Shown here: piece after piece, positions 51,678-60,829 of the stretch
How the letters are laid out: the number at the start of each line of letters is the position of its first letter
Numbering within the stretch: the stretch's first letter is position 1
Assembly (NCBI GenBank): GCA_020444415.1
Contig: JAHLLA010000004.1
Span: forward strand, 159,927-223,926
Length of the DNA: 64,000 nucleotides
From: Bacteroidota bacterium
GTDB lineage: Bacteria > Bacteroidota > Bacteroidia > Bacteroidales > F082
Direction of reading: 5' to 3'
Translations under genes and position numbers: made by a program
Notes under the pieces: generated by a model
What the model was told of the DNA's origin: nothing
The model's input: only the letters and a program-made list of their open reading frames with translations
Database searches by the model: none

Positions 51678-52289
51678 ATGTACCATACAAAACGAATTCT
51701 AAAAAATATAATCATATCGACAATGCTCTTATTTTTAGTACTAAGCTGGAGCCAAACCACAGCACAGGAGCCAACGATACTCGATTTTAAAGGTGAATGG
51801 AAAATTATTGCTGACGAATCGGAATTTGAGTTTAAAATAAAGAACATGTGGCTGTTTAATGTAAAAGGCACAATGGATGTAAGCGATGGAAGCATTAATT
51901 TCAATCAAATGAATACCGACAACTTTGTTTCCTTAACCATTGATCCATCTACCATTAACACAGGCAACGACAAAAGGGATGATCATTTGAAATCAGAAGA
52001 TTTCTTTTATATTTCTGAATACCCGACCATTGAATATGTTGGTGGTGAAGTAGTGGCCTCTGATGGTAAAAATAGCGACTATATGGTGAAAGGAACTTTA
52101 ACCATTAGAGGTGTTTCGCATCAAAAGAATATCCCTATCAGTGAGATTACCTACATAAATGGATCAAAAGATAAAATTAAGATAACCGGAAAAGTAACTG
52201 TCGACAGGCAGAAATTTGAAATCGATTACAGCGGTATGATTATAGCCGACGAGGCAAAAATAACGTATACGATCGTAGCTGAAAGATAA
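51678..52289 (+). CDS. YceI-family protein
   Basis: This 203-residue protein has a signal peptide (IISTMLLFLVLSWSQTTAQ) and a YceI lipocalin-like barrel: DESEFEFKIKNMW, KRDDHLKSEDFFYISEYPTI and TLTIRGVSHQKNIPISEITY. YceI proteins bind isoprenoid-type lipids in the periplasm and often respond to stress. The 150-base gap upstream has only a near-match promoter (TTACTTTG). The pterin dehydratase gene follows after 49 bases. Confidence 0.93.
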   Translation: MYHTKRILKNIIISTMLLFLVLSWSQTTAQEPTILDFKGEWKIIADESEFEFKIKNMWLFNVKGTMDVSDGSINFNQMNTDNFVSLTIDPSTINTGNDKRDDHLKSEDFFYISEYPTIEYVGGEVVASDGKNSDYMVKGTLTIRGVSHQKNIPISEITYINGSKDKIKITGKVTVDRQKFEIDYSGMIIADEAKITYTIVAER

Positions 52290-52338
52290 TTTCAGAAAGC
52301 TATTTTAATAAATCTGTTAAACCATTAAAAAACTAAAA

Positions 52339-52665
52339 ATGATTGAATTAAAAGAAAGACATTGCCGACCCTGTAAAGAAGGAGAAAAGCCATTAAACAG
52401 CGATCAGGCCGCTGAACTCAAATCTTTGTTACTCACCCCCTGGCACATTAAAGAACATGAAATGCTGACCAAAGAATTTGTTTTCGAAAACTTTAAACGG
52501 GCCATGGCATTTGTTCAGGAGATTGGATTAATTGCTGAACAGGAAAACCACCATCCTGCCATTTGTATACACTACACGCGTGTTGAGATCACTTTGAGCA
52601 CACATGATGTGGGTGGTTTATCTGAAAATGATTTTATTGTGGCCGCCAAAATTGAGGATTTATAA
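52339..52665 (+). CDS. Pterin-4a-carbinolamine dehydratase
   Basis: This 108-residue protein matches the PCD/DCoH family: ENHHPAICIHYTRVEITLST with the conserved histidine pair, then HDVGGLSENDFIVAAKI. Classical members recycle the pterin cofactor of aromatic amino-acid hydroxylases; others have been linked by genome context to molybdopterin metabolism. No aromatic hydroxylase is nearby, whereas a full moa/moe set lies 10 kb upstream, so the second role deserves thought. The length is normal. Confidence 0.92.
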   Translation: MIELKERHCRPCKEGEKPLNSDQAAELKSLLLTPWHIKEHEMLTKEFVFENFKRAMAFVQEIGLIAEQENHHPAICIHYTRVEITLSTHDVGGLSENDFIVAAKIEDL

Positions 52666-52923
52666 AACCTCGCCAGTACTTCTTCCTGACCATTCTTAAA
52701 CTTCTCTCCTGCATGTTTTTCCTTCACAGAGAAAAAGATATACCTATTATCGGAATGATTTTTGCTCCTGTATTTTTACAGTTTTCCGGAATCGCTTTTT
52801 ACAATTGAAAGCAATGTTTCTCTGAATACGAACATGCATGTTAGCAACTATTTATGCAAGATCAGCGTCACGGAAAATTAAGAATAATACACTAAAAAGG
52901 AATATTTATTTAACAAGTGACTA

Positions 52924-53754
52924 ATGGCAAAAAACGGATCAGGTAAGGACCATCAGAGTGACATGAGGGAACTGGAAACGCTAAAAGATCAGCTTAAAAA
53001 AAAAGAACTTATTATTAAGGAGTTAGAGCAACAGAGCGAATTGAGTGAAATGAAATCGCGATTCCTATCCATTGCGTCTCACGAATTTAAAACACCGTTA
53101 ACAGGTATATTGTCATCCTTAAATCTTATTGACAGGTATTTGGATGCAGATATCAATAACTGGAGAAAATTTAAAAACAGGGAAAAAGTTGAAAATCACT
53201 TGCAGAACATCAATGAATCAGTAAAAAACCTGACCACCATATTAGATAATTTTCTTTCGCTTCGAAATCTTGAAAAAGGGGAAATTCCGGTTAATAAGAT
53301 CAACTTCGACATTAAAGAAATGCTGGAAGGACAGCAGGTACAATTTCAGCAAATTTGCAAAACAGGTCAACAAATCCTCTATGTGCATAAAGGGAAAAAG
53401 AAGAAAGTTTGCCTTGATAAGCACCTGTTTAAAAACATCATGAACAACCTTTTATCGAATGCCATCAAGTTTTCACCAGAAAACACTGAAATAGAAATAA
53501 TCTCCGAAATAACAGGCAATTCTCTAAAAGTAGAGATTAGCGATCAGGGTATCGGTATACCGGCGAAAGATCAGAAAAAGGTATTTCGTCGGTTTTTTCG
53601 GGCAGGCAATGCTCTCATTAACGAGGAGGGAACCGGGCTCGGACTTAATATTGTTCAAAAATATACAGAACTGATGAATGGTAATATTTCATTTAAGAGC
53701 ACTGAAAACTCAGGCACAACATTTTATCTCACTTTTACATTCGGCACATCATGA
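52924..53754 (+). CDS. Cytoplasmic sensor histidine kinase
   Basis: This 276-residue kinase has no membrane segment. Residues about 12-48 form a coiled coil (LETLKDQLKKKELIIKELEQ), followed by HisKA with H53 (SIASHEFKTPLTGI) and a HATPase_c domain with NIMNNLLSNAIKFSPEN, SDQGIGIPAKDQ and GTGLGLNIVQKY. Without a sensor domain it must take its signal through a partner protein. Its stop overlaps the regulator start as ATGA, so the two are translated together. The 258-base gap upstream shows no clear promoter. Confidence 0.93.
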   Translation: MAKNGSGKDHQSDMRELETLKDQLKKKELIIKELEQQSELSEMKSRFLSIASHEFKTPLTGILSSLNLIDRYLDADINNWRKFKNREKVENHLQNINESVKNLTTILDNFLSLRNLEKGEIPVNKINFDIKEMLEGQQVQFQQICKTGQQILYVHKGKKKKVCLDKHLFKNIMNNLLSNAIKFSPENTEIEIISEITGNSLKVEISDQGIGIPAKDQKKVFRRFFRAGNALINEEGTGLGLNIVQKYTELMNGNISFKSTENSGTTFYLTFTFGTS

Positions 53755-54800
53755 AAAAAATACTCATTATAGAAGATGATAAGATCATAAGGGGAAATAT
53801 GATCGAGTTACTGGAATTAGCCGGCTACGCAGTTGAAGCAGCAATTAATGGAAAAGACGGAGTTGAAAAAGCCCTTTCCATAATTCCCGACCTGATTATA
53901 TGCGATATAAAAATGCCCAAACTTGACGGTTATGGAGTCCTTCACCTGTTAAGTAAAGACGATCGAACGTCAGGCATTCCATTCATATTTGTAACGGCTA
54001 AAAATGAAAGAAGTGATTTACGAAAAGGTATGGAAATGGGTGCGGATGACTATTTAAGCAAACCATTTGAAGATACGGAACTCTACAGCGCCGTCGAAGC
54101 CCGGTTAAAGAAAAGCAGCCATAAAAAAAATAATATGGTTCATCAACCGGATAAATTCAAGCAGTTTATTGAACAGGCAGGTAAACACATCAAACTGAAA
54201 ACACTAACAGAAGGACTCGAAGCAGATATTTTTAAAACACGCGATATTATTTTCAGATCCGATGATTTTCCACATTTCATATATTTTATTGACCGGGGAA
54301 AAGTAAAAACCTTCAGGACGAATGAAGAAGGAAAAGAATTTATTGTAAACCTGTATAAATCGGGTGATTTTTTCGGATACCAGGCCATTTTTGAAGACCG
54401 GGCCTATTTGAAAAATGCTGAAGCACTTGAAAAAAGCCATATTTACAAAATTCCAAAAGACCAATTTCTGGGTCTGATTTATAAAAATCAGGAGGTAGCT
54501 GCCAAACTTATCCAGGTTATTTCAAAAACACTTACTGAAAAAGAAGCCGAACTCGTGCACATAGCTTACGATTCAGTTCGAAAGCGTGTGGCTTTAAAAC
54601 TACTTGAGATCGTGCCCGACAGTGATGATAACGTGGCATCTATCTCGCGTACCGACTTCGCGGCCATCATCGGAACATCCACCGAAACATTGGTAAGAAC
54701 ACTTACCGAACTTAAAAACCTGAAAATTATCAGTACTGATGGACAAGATATCACGCTTCTCGATAAAAAGAAACTAAGCGAATTATCCAAAAGCTGGTAA
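53751..54800 (+). CDS. Response regulator with cNMP-binding and Crp-type HTH domains
   Basis: This 349-residue regulator combines a receiver domain (1-120, D52 in LIICDIKMPK, TAKNER, SKPFED), a cyclic-nucleotide-binding beta barrel (about 155-265, YFIDRGKVKTFRTNEEGKEF and LYKSGDFFGYQAIF), and a Crp/Fnr-type helix-turn-helix (about 285-345, ISRTDFAAIIGTSTETLVRT). The cNMP barrel lacks a clear RxS phosphate-binding motif, so it may not bind cAMP. The kinase partner overlaps it upstream. The genes downstream (PRC-barrel, ChaB, baeRF7) are likely targets. Confidence 0.92.
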   Translation: MKKILIIEDDKIIRGNMIELLELAGYAVEAAINGKDGVEKALSIIPDLIICDIKMPKLDGYGVLHLLSKDDRTSGIPFIFVTAKNERSDLRKGMEMGADDYLSKPFEDTELYSAVEARLKKSSHKKNNMVHQPDKFKQFIEQAGKHIKLKTLTEGLEADIFKTRDIIFRSDDFPHFIYFIDRGKVKTFRTNEEGKEFIVNLYKSGDFFGYQAIFEDRAYLKNAEALEKSHIYKIPKDQFLGLIYKNQEVAAKLIQVISKTLTEKEAELVHIAYDSVRKRVALKLLEIVPDSDDNVASISRTDFAAIIGTSTETLVRTLTELKNLKIISTDGQDITLLDKKKLSELSKSW

Positions 54801-55000
54801 AAAAAGCCATTTACATCCTCATATCTTTTCTGGTTGACTATTGATACATATCAAATGATCACTTTGATTTTAATCATTTTAATTGCCTCCCGGTATACGG
54901 ACCTTTGTAATGTTGAAAGTTGATAACCCGATTTGAAAGGATATTAAACAATCAACATACAACTGTATAAATATTACAAAAACGTTATAATCTAAATATT

Positions 55001-55744
55001 ATGAAAAGGAGTTTAAAAAAAATACTGGAATACAAAGTACTGACCAATGATAAAACAGAGGGTGATATAAAAGATTTTCTGTTTGACGAGAAACGCTGGA
55101 CTATCCGATACATGAAAGCAGATTTTGGTAACTTTTTTTCACCTGAAAAAGTTCTGGTACCGAAAGAATTTCTGGAAGCCCCTGATTGGCAAAACCGGTT
55201 CTTTCCTATAAAAATGTCGAATGATGAAATTGACAAATGCCCCGACCTGGATGATCATCAGCCTGTGTCGCGTAAATACGAAGAAATGCTCTTCGAACAC
55301 TACGACCTCAAACCATACTGGTATAGTGCCTATACGGTACCCATAGCCAGTTCCTTTTATCCACCGAGGCCTTTGAAAGTTCCATCGGCTGAAATTGATG
55401 AAAATAAACTGGATACCATTCTTCGCAGTTTTGAAGAAGTAAAAGGCTATCATATTCAGGCCGCCGATGGTAAGATTGGACATATTGAGGATATCATTGT
55501 TGATGATGATGACTGGCAAATAGTATATGTTGTGATCGACACAAGCAACTGGCTACCGTGGAGTAAAAAAGTGCTTATCGCTATCGACTGGATGGAAACC
55601 ATCAGCTATGAAAAACGGGAAGTAAAAATCAACCTTCATACGGAATCAATCAAAAACGCACCTGAATACGACGAAAGTCAGACAATTGATGAATCATTTG
55701 AAAAAACATTGTATGACTTCTATAGCGCCAGTCTGATAAAATAA
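55001..55744 (+). CDS. Two-domain PRC-barrel protein
   Basis: This 247-residue protein has two PRC-barrel units: about 8-75 (YKVLTNDKTEGDIKDFLFDE, WTIRYMKADFG) and about 145-215 (GYHIQAADGKIGHIEDIIVD, WQIVYVVIDTSNWLPWSKKV). The PRC-barrel fold occurs in photosynthetic reaction centre H subunits and in RNA-processing or stress proteins. There is no signal peptide, so it is cytoplasmic. It is followed by ChaB after 21 bases. Such PRC-barrel/ChaB groups are common in stress-response loci, but the exact function is unknown. Confidence 0.88.
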   Translation: MKRSLKKILEYKVLTNDKTEGDIKDFLFDEKRWTIRYMKADFGNFFSPEKVLVPKEFLEAPDWQNRFFPIKMSNDEIDKCPDLDDHQPVSRKYEEMLFEHYDLKPYWYSAYTVPIASSFYPPRPLKVPSAEIDENKLDTILRSFEEVKGYHIQAADGKIGHIEDIIVDDDDWQIVYVVIDTSNWLPWSKKVLIAIDWMETISYEKREVKINLHTESIKNAPEYDESQTIDESFEKTLYDFYSASLIK

Positions 55745-55765
55745 TAACCTAAAAAACAATTAATT

Positions 55766-55993
55766 ATGCCTTACAAAAATTTATCTGATTTACCCGAACA
55801 GGTAAAAAATGTACTTCCAGTCCACGGCCAAGAAATATACAGAGCTGCCTACAATAACGCCTGGGATGAATATAAAAAAGCTTCAGACCGGAAAGATGGG
55901 AATAGCAGGGAAGAAACTGCTCATAAAGTGGCCTGGGCCGCGGTTAAAAATGTATATCATAAAAATAAGCATGGCGAATGGATTAGAGATTAA
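55766..55993 (+). CDS. ChaB-family protein
   Basis: This 75-residue protein matches ChaB: MPYKNLSDLPEQVKNVLPVH, then AYNNAWDEYKKASDRKDGN and ETAHKVAWAAVKNVY. ChaB was first named for cation-transport regulation in E. coli, though its molecular role is not settled; in other bacteria it accompanies stress genes. It lies between the PRC-barrel gene (21 bases) and the baeRF7-like gene (33 bases). Confidence 0.94.
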   Translation: MPYKNLSDLPEQVKNVLPVHGQEIYRAAYNNAWDEYKKASDRKDGNSREETAHKVAWAAVKNVYHKNKHGEWIRD

Positions 55994-56026
55994 AAATTTA
56001 AAAAACGAACTTTAAGAAATTAAAAG

Positions 56027-57184
56027 ATGAAACACTTTTTATCGAAAAAAGATTTTAAAGAATTGGCTGAAGTACATGATCAGCACTGTATATCAATATA
56101 CATCCCTACTGCCAGAGCCGGTGAAGATGCGGATAAAAATCACGGGCGACTCAGGCTAAAAAACAGCATCAAAAAGGTACAAAAAATACTGACCGATTAT
56201 GGATTAACCGAGCGGGAAATAGACAACTACCTGTCCTCCGTTAAAAATTTGGTTGATGATCATAACTTCTGGCGCGACCAGTCGGATTGTCTGGTTATAT
56301 TTCTCCGAAATCAGATGATGAAATATTATAAAATACCCATTGATTTTGAAGAGTTTACATATGTTTCGGATCATTTCTATCTCAAACCGCTCATATCGCT
56401 CTTCAATGGTGATGGCAAATTCTTCCTTTTAAATATAAGCCTCAAAGGTGTAAAATTCTATGAAGGTACCCGCCATACAATTACCCGGGTTTTTATCGAT
56501 GACCTGGTTCCGGAAAAACTAGAAGAAGTGGTGGGGTACGATTACCAGAATAAAACGCTGCAATTCAGAAGTGGGCAGGGCGGAGAAGCAGGCGCCATGT
56601 TTCACGGACAAGGTTCAGGTAAAGATGATAAAAATGTTGAACTGGAGAAATTTCTCAGAGCTGTTGATAAAGGGTTGATGAAACTCATACAGGACGATGA
56701 CGCACCATTGATATTGGCCTGCGTGGATCACTACCTTCCTGTTTACGCCCATATTACATCCTATTCGAACCTTTTTAACAAGAATATTAGCGGAAACCAT
56801 GAGCACACCAGTCCCATTGAATTGCACGAACTGGCATGGGTGCTAGTTGAAGAAACTTTTCAGCAAAAGCGGAAAAAAATTATCAACTCAATGCGTGATT
56901 TATCGGCTAGTGGTAAAACATCTTATGAGATCAATGAAATAATTTCCGCTTCGATTGATGGAAGAATTGAGGCCCTGTTCATCCAACAGTTAAAAGACCG
57001 CTATGGCTTATATGATAGCATTAACCGCTCATTGATTATCGACGAATCCTTAAAAACAGGACATGCGTCGTTATTCAATTTGGCTGCAGTACAAACATGG
57101 TTAAACAATGGCCAGGTATTTCTGGTTGGTCCTGACGAAATGCCATTTGAAGGTACTATCATAAACGCCCTGTTCAGGTATTAA
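56027..57184 (+). CDS. Bacterial release-factor-like (baeRF7-type) protein
   Basis: This 385-residue protein has the pattern of the bacterial archaeo-eukaryotic release factor family (baeRF): an N-terminal domain (CISIYIPTARAGEDADKNHG, FWRDQSDCLVIFLR), a middle domain (LLNISLKGVKFYEGTRHTIT), and a C-terminal ribosomal-L7Ae-like domain (RSLIIDESLKTGHASL, NGQVFLVGPDEMP). The peptide-release GGQ motif is not evident; GGEAGAMF occupies the equivalent stretch. These proteins are thought to act in ribosome-related stress. It closes the PRC-barrel/ChaB run. Confidence 0.82.
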   Translation: MKHFLSKKDFKELAEVHDQHCISIYIPTARAGEDADKNHGRLRLKNSIKKVQKILTDYGLTEREIDNYLSSVKNLVDDHNFWRDQSDCLVIFLRNQMMKYYKIPIDFEEFTYVSDHFYLKPLISLFNGDGKFFLLNISLKGVKFYEGTRHTITRVFIDDLVPEKLEEVVGYDYQNKTLQFRSGQGGEAGAMFHGQGSGKDDKNVELEKFLRAVDKGLMKLIQDDDAPLILACVDHYLPVYAHITSYSNLFNKNISGNHEHTSPIELHELAWVLVEETFQQKRKKIINSMRDLSASGKTSYEINEIISASIDGRIEALFIQQLKDRYGLYDSINRSLIIDESLKTGHASLFNLAAVQTWLNNGQVFLVGPDEMPFEGTIINALFRY

Positions 57185-57305
57185 AATCAAAAAGAATAAA
57201 TGTCAGCAATTCACTTCTAAATTGTGTAAGTTAAAACAAAACCAGCGACTAAAGTGTTTATGAATGTATAAATTACTTTACTTTGAGTACAACTAATCAT
57301 TCCAT

Positions 57306-58946
57306 ATGAAAGCATCAGACGTATTTGTAAAAGCACTTGAAAACGAAGGCGTAGAATATATATTCGGCGTACCCGGCGAAGAAAACCTGGATTTACTCAA
57401 TTCATTAAAAAACTCCGATATTAAACTGGTGGTAACCCGCCACGAGCAGGCAGCGGGTTTTATGGCTGCCACATACGGCAGGCTCACCGGTAAACCCGGT
57501 GTGTGCCTTTCAACACTCGGACCCGGTGCCACCAACCTGGTAACGGCCGCAGCCTATGCCAATCTGGGCGCCATGCCCATGCTGATGATCACCGGTCAAA
57601 AACCTATAAAAAAGAGCAAGCAGGCACGCTTTCAAATCATTGATGTGGTGGATATGATGCGTCCGCTGACACAGTTTACCAAGCAGATTGTAAATGCCAA
57701 CCACATTACCGGAACGATAAGGGAAGCTTTCAGGGTAGCGGTTGAAGAGCCACCCGGAGCCGTTCATATTGAACTACCCGAGGACATTGCTGCTGAAGAA
57801 TGTGATTGCGAAGTATTTGATGTGGTAGAAATGATCCGTCCTGATCCCAATCCATTTATGATTTTGGAAGCTGCAAAAATGATAGAGTCGGCAAAAATGC
57901 CGTTGTTACTCATTGGTGCCGGTGCTAACAGGCGCAGGCCCAGCGAAGCCCTCACGGAGTTTGTAGATAAAACCGGTATTCCTTTTTTCAACACCCAACT
58001 TGGCAAAGGTGTGGTCGACGAAAGGCATCCAAACTATTTGGGTACTGCTGCCCTTTCAGAAAATGATTTTCTGCATTGCGCTATCGACCGTGCTGATTTG
58101 ATCATCAATGTGGGCCACGATACCATAGAAAAACCACCTTTTTTTATGAAGAAAGGCGGCACAAAAGTCATTCATATCCATTTTTCATCGCCAGTAATTG
58201 ACCAGGTGTATTTCCCGCAACTAATCGTGATGGGAGATATTGCCACTTCTATCAATTTACTGGGTGATCAGATACAAAACAAAGAAAACTGGGATTTTGA
58301 CTATTTTAACCGTGTGAAGGATGAAGTAGATATGCATCTTTCCAAATACTTCGAAGACACTCGTTTTCCGGTATTGCCACAGCACCTGGTAAATGAGGTA
58401 AGAAAAGAACTACCGGAAGATGGCATTGTGACACTTGATAATGGCATATTTAAGATATGGTTCGCCCGGAATTATCGATGCTACAGCTACAATACACTTT
58501 TACTCGATAATGCCCTGGCATCAATGGGAGCAGGATTGCCTTCCGCCATTGCGGCTAAAATGGTGAATCCGGATAAAAAAGTGATCTCAATTTGTGGTGA
58601 CGGTGGTTTTATGATGAACTCGCAGGAACTCGAAACAGCCATTCGGTTGGATATTAACCTGGTGGTCATCATCCTCAATGATAGCGCATATGGAATGATC
58701 AAGTGGAAACAGGAAGACATGGGATTTGAGAATTTCGGTCTTGACTTTAAAAATCCCGATTTCGTAAAATACGCCGAAAGCTACGGTGCAAAAGGATATC
58801 GTCCGGCAAATGATGAAGAATTTAAAGAAACCCTGCACAAATGCACACGCGAAGATGGAGTGCATGTAATAGACCTGGCAGTTGATTATTCGTTGAACCA
58901 TCCGATATTAAATGTATTGTTAAAAGAAAAATCTTGTCAATTTTAA
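57306..58946 (+). CDS. Acetolactate-synthase-like ThDP enzyme
   Basis: This 546-residue thiamine-diphosphate enzyme has the ALS/pyruvate oxidase layout: the catalytic glutamate E47 in VTRHEQAAGFMAATYGR, a central domain, and the ThDP-binding CGDGGFMMNSQELETAI with Mg ligand NDSAYGMIKWKQE. Sequence and length fit acetolactate synthase large subunit or a related carboligase. No regulatory subunit gene or other ilv gene is adjacent; instead an aldehyde dehydrogenase gene follows 11 bases later, so the pair may convert a 2-oxo acid or aldehyde in catabolism. Substrate uncertain. Confidence 0.9.
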   Translation: MKASDVFVKALENEGVEYIFGVPGEENLDLLNSLKNSDIKLVVTRHEQAAGFMAATYGRLTGKPGVCLSTLGPGATNLVTAAAYANLGAMPMLMITGQKPIKKSKQARFQIIDVVDMMRPLTQFTKQIVNANHITGTIREAFRVAVEEPPGAVHIELPEDIAAEECDCEVFDVVEMIRPDPNPFMILEAAKMIESAKMPLLLIGAGANRRRPSEALTEFVDKTGIPFFNTQLGKGVVDERHPNYLGTAALSENDFLHCAIDRADLIINVGHDTIEKPPFFMKKGGTKVIHIHFSSPVIDQVYFPQLIVMGDIATSINLLGDQIQNKENWDFDYFNRVKDEVDMHLSKYFEDTRFPVLPQHLVNEVRKELPEDGIVTLDNGIFKIWFARNYRCYSYNTLLLDNALASMGAGLPSAIAAKMVNPDKKVISICGDGGFMMNSQELETAIRLDINLVVIILNDSAYGMIKWKQEDMGFENFGLDFKNPDFVKYAESYGAKGYRPANDEEFKETLHKCTREDGVHVIDLAVDYSLNHPILNVLLKEKSCQF

Positions 58947-58957
58947 AATAGAAAACC

Positions 58958-60343
58958 ATGTTAAAAATAGTATCTCCTTATAATCTCAAACTTATTAAAG
59001 AAATTCCTAAATTAAATGAGGATCAAGCTTTTGAAGCCCTGGAAAAGGCACACAAACTTTTCTTAGACCAGTCGAAATGGCTACCTGCCTATAAAAAGAT
59101 AGCCATACTTGAGCGTGTGGTGGAAATCATGAAATCACGTGTGGAGGATCTGACAAAAATTGCTGCTGAGGAGGGAGGTAAGCCCTATAAAGATTCTAAG
59201 GTGGAAGTATTGAGAGCCATAAACGGGGTAAAACTGGCCATCGAACAGATTGGGCAATTAAAAGGAGAGCAAATTCCGATGGGTCTGACCGAAGCTTCCC
59301 AAAACAGGATCGCATTTACCATGCGGGAGCCGATCGGAGTTGTGATGTCGGTAAGCGCTTTTAATCACCCGCTCAACCTCATCATCCACCAAACGGTAAC
59401 CGCCATCGCGGCGGGATGCCCGGTGTTGGTCAAACCTGCTTCCACCACCCCCCTCTCCTGTTTAAATTTTGTAGATATCCTGCATGAAGCCGGCTTACCG
59501 GATGAATATTGCCAGGCGGTTGTTTGCAGCAGTTCAGTTGCCGAAAAGCTGGTAACAGATGAAAGGGTCAATTATGTATCGTTTATTGGTTCAGCAAAAA
59601 TTGGTTGGTATTTGAGATCCAAAATTGCTCCCGGTACCCGTATTGCTCTTGAGCATGGCGGTGCTGCTCCTGTTATTGTGGAAGCGGATGCTGAATTTGA
59701 AAGTATGGTTCCGGGACTTGTAAAAGGTGGCTTTTATCATGCGGGCCAGGTTTGTGTGTCTGTGCAGCGGATATTTGTACATGAAAGCATTGCTGACAAA
59801 TTGAGCAATGAAATCACACAAAAAGCACAAAATTTAAAAGTTGGTGATCCTCTTGACGAAAAAACCGAAGTTGGTCCCTTGATCGTTCCACAGGAAGTGG
59901 ATCGGCTGGAAGAATGGGTTAAAGAAGCGGAAGATGGTGGTGCTAAAATCCTATGTGGTGGAAAACGGATGTCCAATACCTGTTTTGAGCCTACGGTTCT
60001 CTTCAATCCACCGCAAGACGCTAAAGTTTCGCAGGAAGAAATCTTTGGTCCGATCGTTTGCATCTATCCGTATAAAACAAGAGATGAAGCCATAGAACTT
60101 GCTAACTCAGTGCCTTTTGCATTTCAGGCTTCCATTTTTACCCAACAACTTGATACGGCGCTGGATTCAGTTAAAAAGTTGAATGCAACAGCCGTCATGG
60201 TAAATGATCACACTGCTTTCAGGGTTGATTGGATGCCATTTGGAGGCAGGGATGCTTCCGGAATTGGTATGGGAGGCATTCCTTATACCATGCATGAAAT
60301 GACACGTGAAAAATTGATGGTAATAAAAAGTGGTGTACTGTAG
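58958..60343 (+). CDS. Aldehyde dehydrogenase family protein
   Basis: This 461-residue NAD(P)-dependent dehydrogenase has the ALDH motifs AFNHPLNLIIHQTVTAIAAG, VKPASTTPLSC, the general base in LEHGGAAPVIVE and the catalytic cysteine in HAGQVCVSVQRIFV, plus the C-terminal MPFGGRDASGIGMGG. It is cotranscribed with the acetolactate-synthase-like gene. The substrate aldehyde is unknown, but the pairing suggests it oxidises the product or a by-product of that enzyme. Confidence 0.92.
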   Translation: MLKIVSPYNLKLIKEIPKLNEDQAFEALEKAHKLFLDQSKWLPAYKKIAILERVVEIMKSRVEDLTKIAAEEGGKPYKDSKVEVLRAINGVKLAIEQIGQLKGEQIPMGLTEASQNRIAFTMREPIGVVMSVSAFNHPLNLIIHQTVTAIAAGCPVLVKPASTTPLSCLNFVDILHEAGLPDEYCQAVVCSSSVAEKLVTDERVNYVSFIGSAKIGWYLRSKIAPGTRIALEHGGAAPVIVEADAEFESMVPGLVKGGFYHAGQVCVSVQRIFVHESIADKLSNEITQKAQNLKVGDPLDEKTEVGPLIVPQEVDRLEEWVKEAEDGGAKILCGGKRMSNTCFEPTVLFNPPQDAKVSQEEIFGPIVCIYPYKTRDEAIELANSVPFAFQASIFTQQLDTALDSVKKLNATAVMVNDHTAFRVDWMPFGGRDASGIGMGGIPYTMHEMTREKLMVIKSGVL

Positions 60344-60349
60344 CCGACT

Positions 60350-60829
60350 TTATGTAGTCTCAAAAAAATCATCGGGATTCGGAAAGTTTAATTTTTCCCT
60401 TGCAATTTCCTGCGGAAAGGTATAATAAGTGACCACTCCTTCCGCACCTACTTTCCCATCCGGGTTGATAAGCGCCACATTAACATCTACCAGGTTTCGC
60501 CTTACTTCTTTCAGCCATGCCCGTAATTTTAACGGACCCTGGTTGGTATGTACTGTTCTTTTAAGACGCAGGTTCATATTGGATGTAACACCAGCAGTTT
60601 TCATCTTTATCTGTATAAACCACGAGGCAATCTCATCCATTAAAGTTGCCTGAATGCCTCCATGAAGTATGTTGTTGTAGCCCGCTAAAAAGCCTTTGGG
60701 GGTCCAATCACTTAGCAGGTATTCTCCATCCTCAACAAAAGTCATTTGCAGTCCATTTTCATTATGGGGTGAGCAGGCAAAACAATTATAGCCTTCCACT
60801 TTTACATATGGGTTTATAATCTTTTTCAT
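60350..60829 (-). CDS. PaaI-type hotdog thioesterase
   Basis: This 159-residue protein has the hotdog thioesterase landmarks NCFACSPHNENGLQM and GGIQATLMDEIASWF, with the catalytic aspartate in the second, followed by RLKRTVHTNQGPLKLRAW. It most likely hydrolyses acyl-CoA thioesters. It is convergent with the aldehyde dehydrogenase gene (6-base gap) and its start overlaps the end of the YwqK-like gene by 4 bases, so it is the second gene of that transcript. Confidence 0.88.
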   Translation of the reverse strand: MKKIINPYVKVEGYNCFACSPHNENGLQMTFVEDGEYLLSDWTPKGFLAGYNNILHGGIQATLMDEIASWFIQIKMKTAGVTSNMNLRLKRTVHTNQGPLKLRAWLKEVRRNLVDVNVALINPDGKVGAEGVVTYYTFPQEIAREKLNFPNPDDFFETT

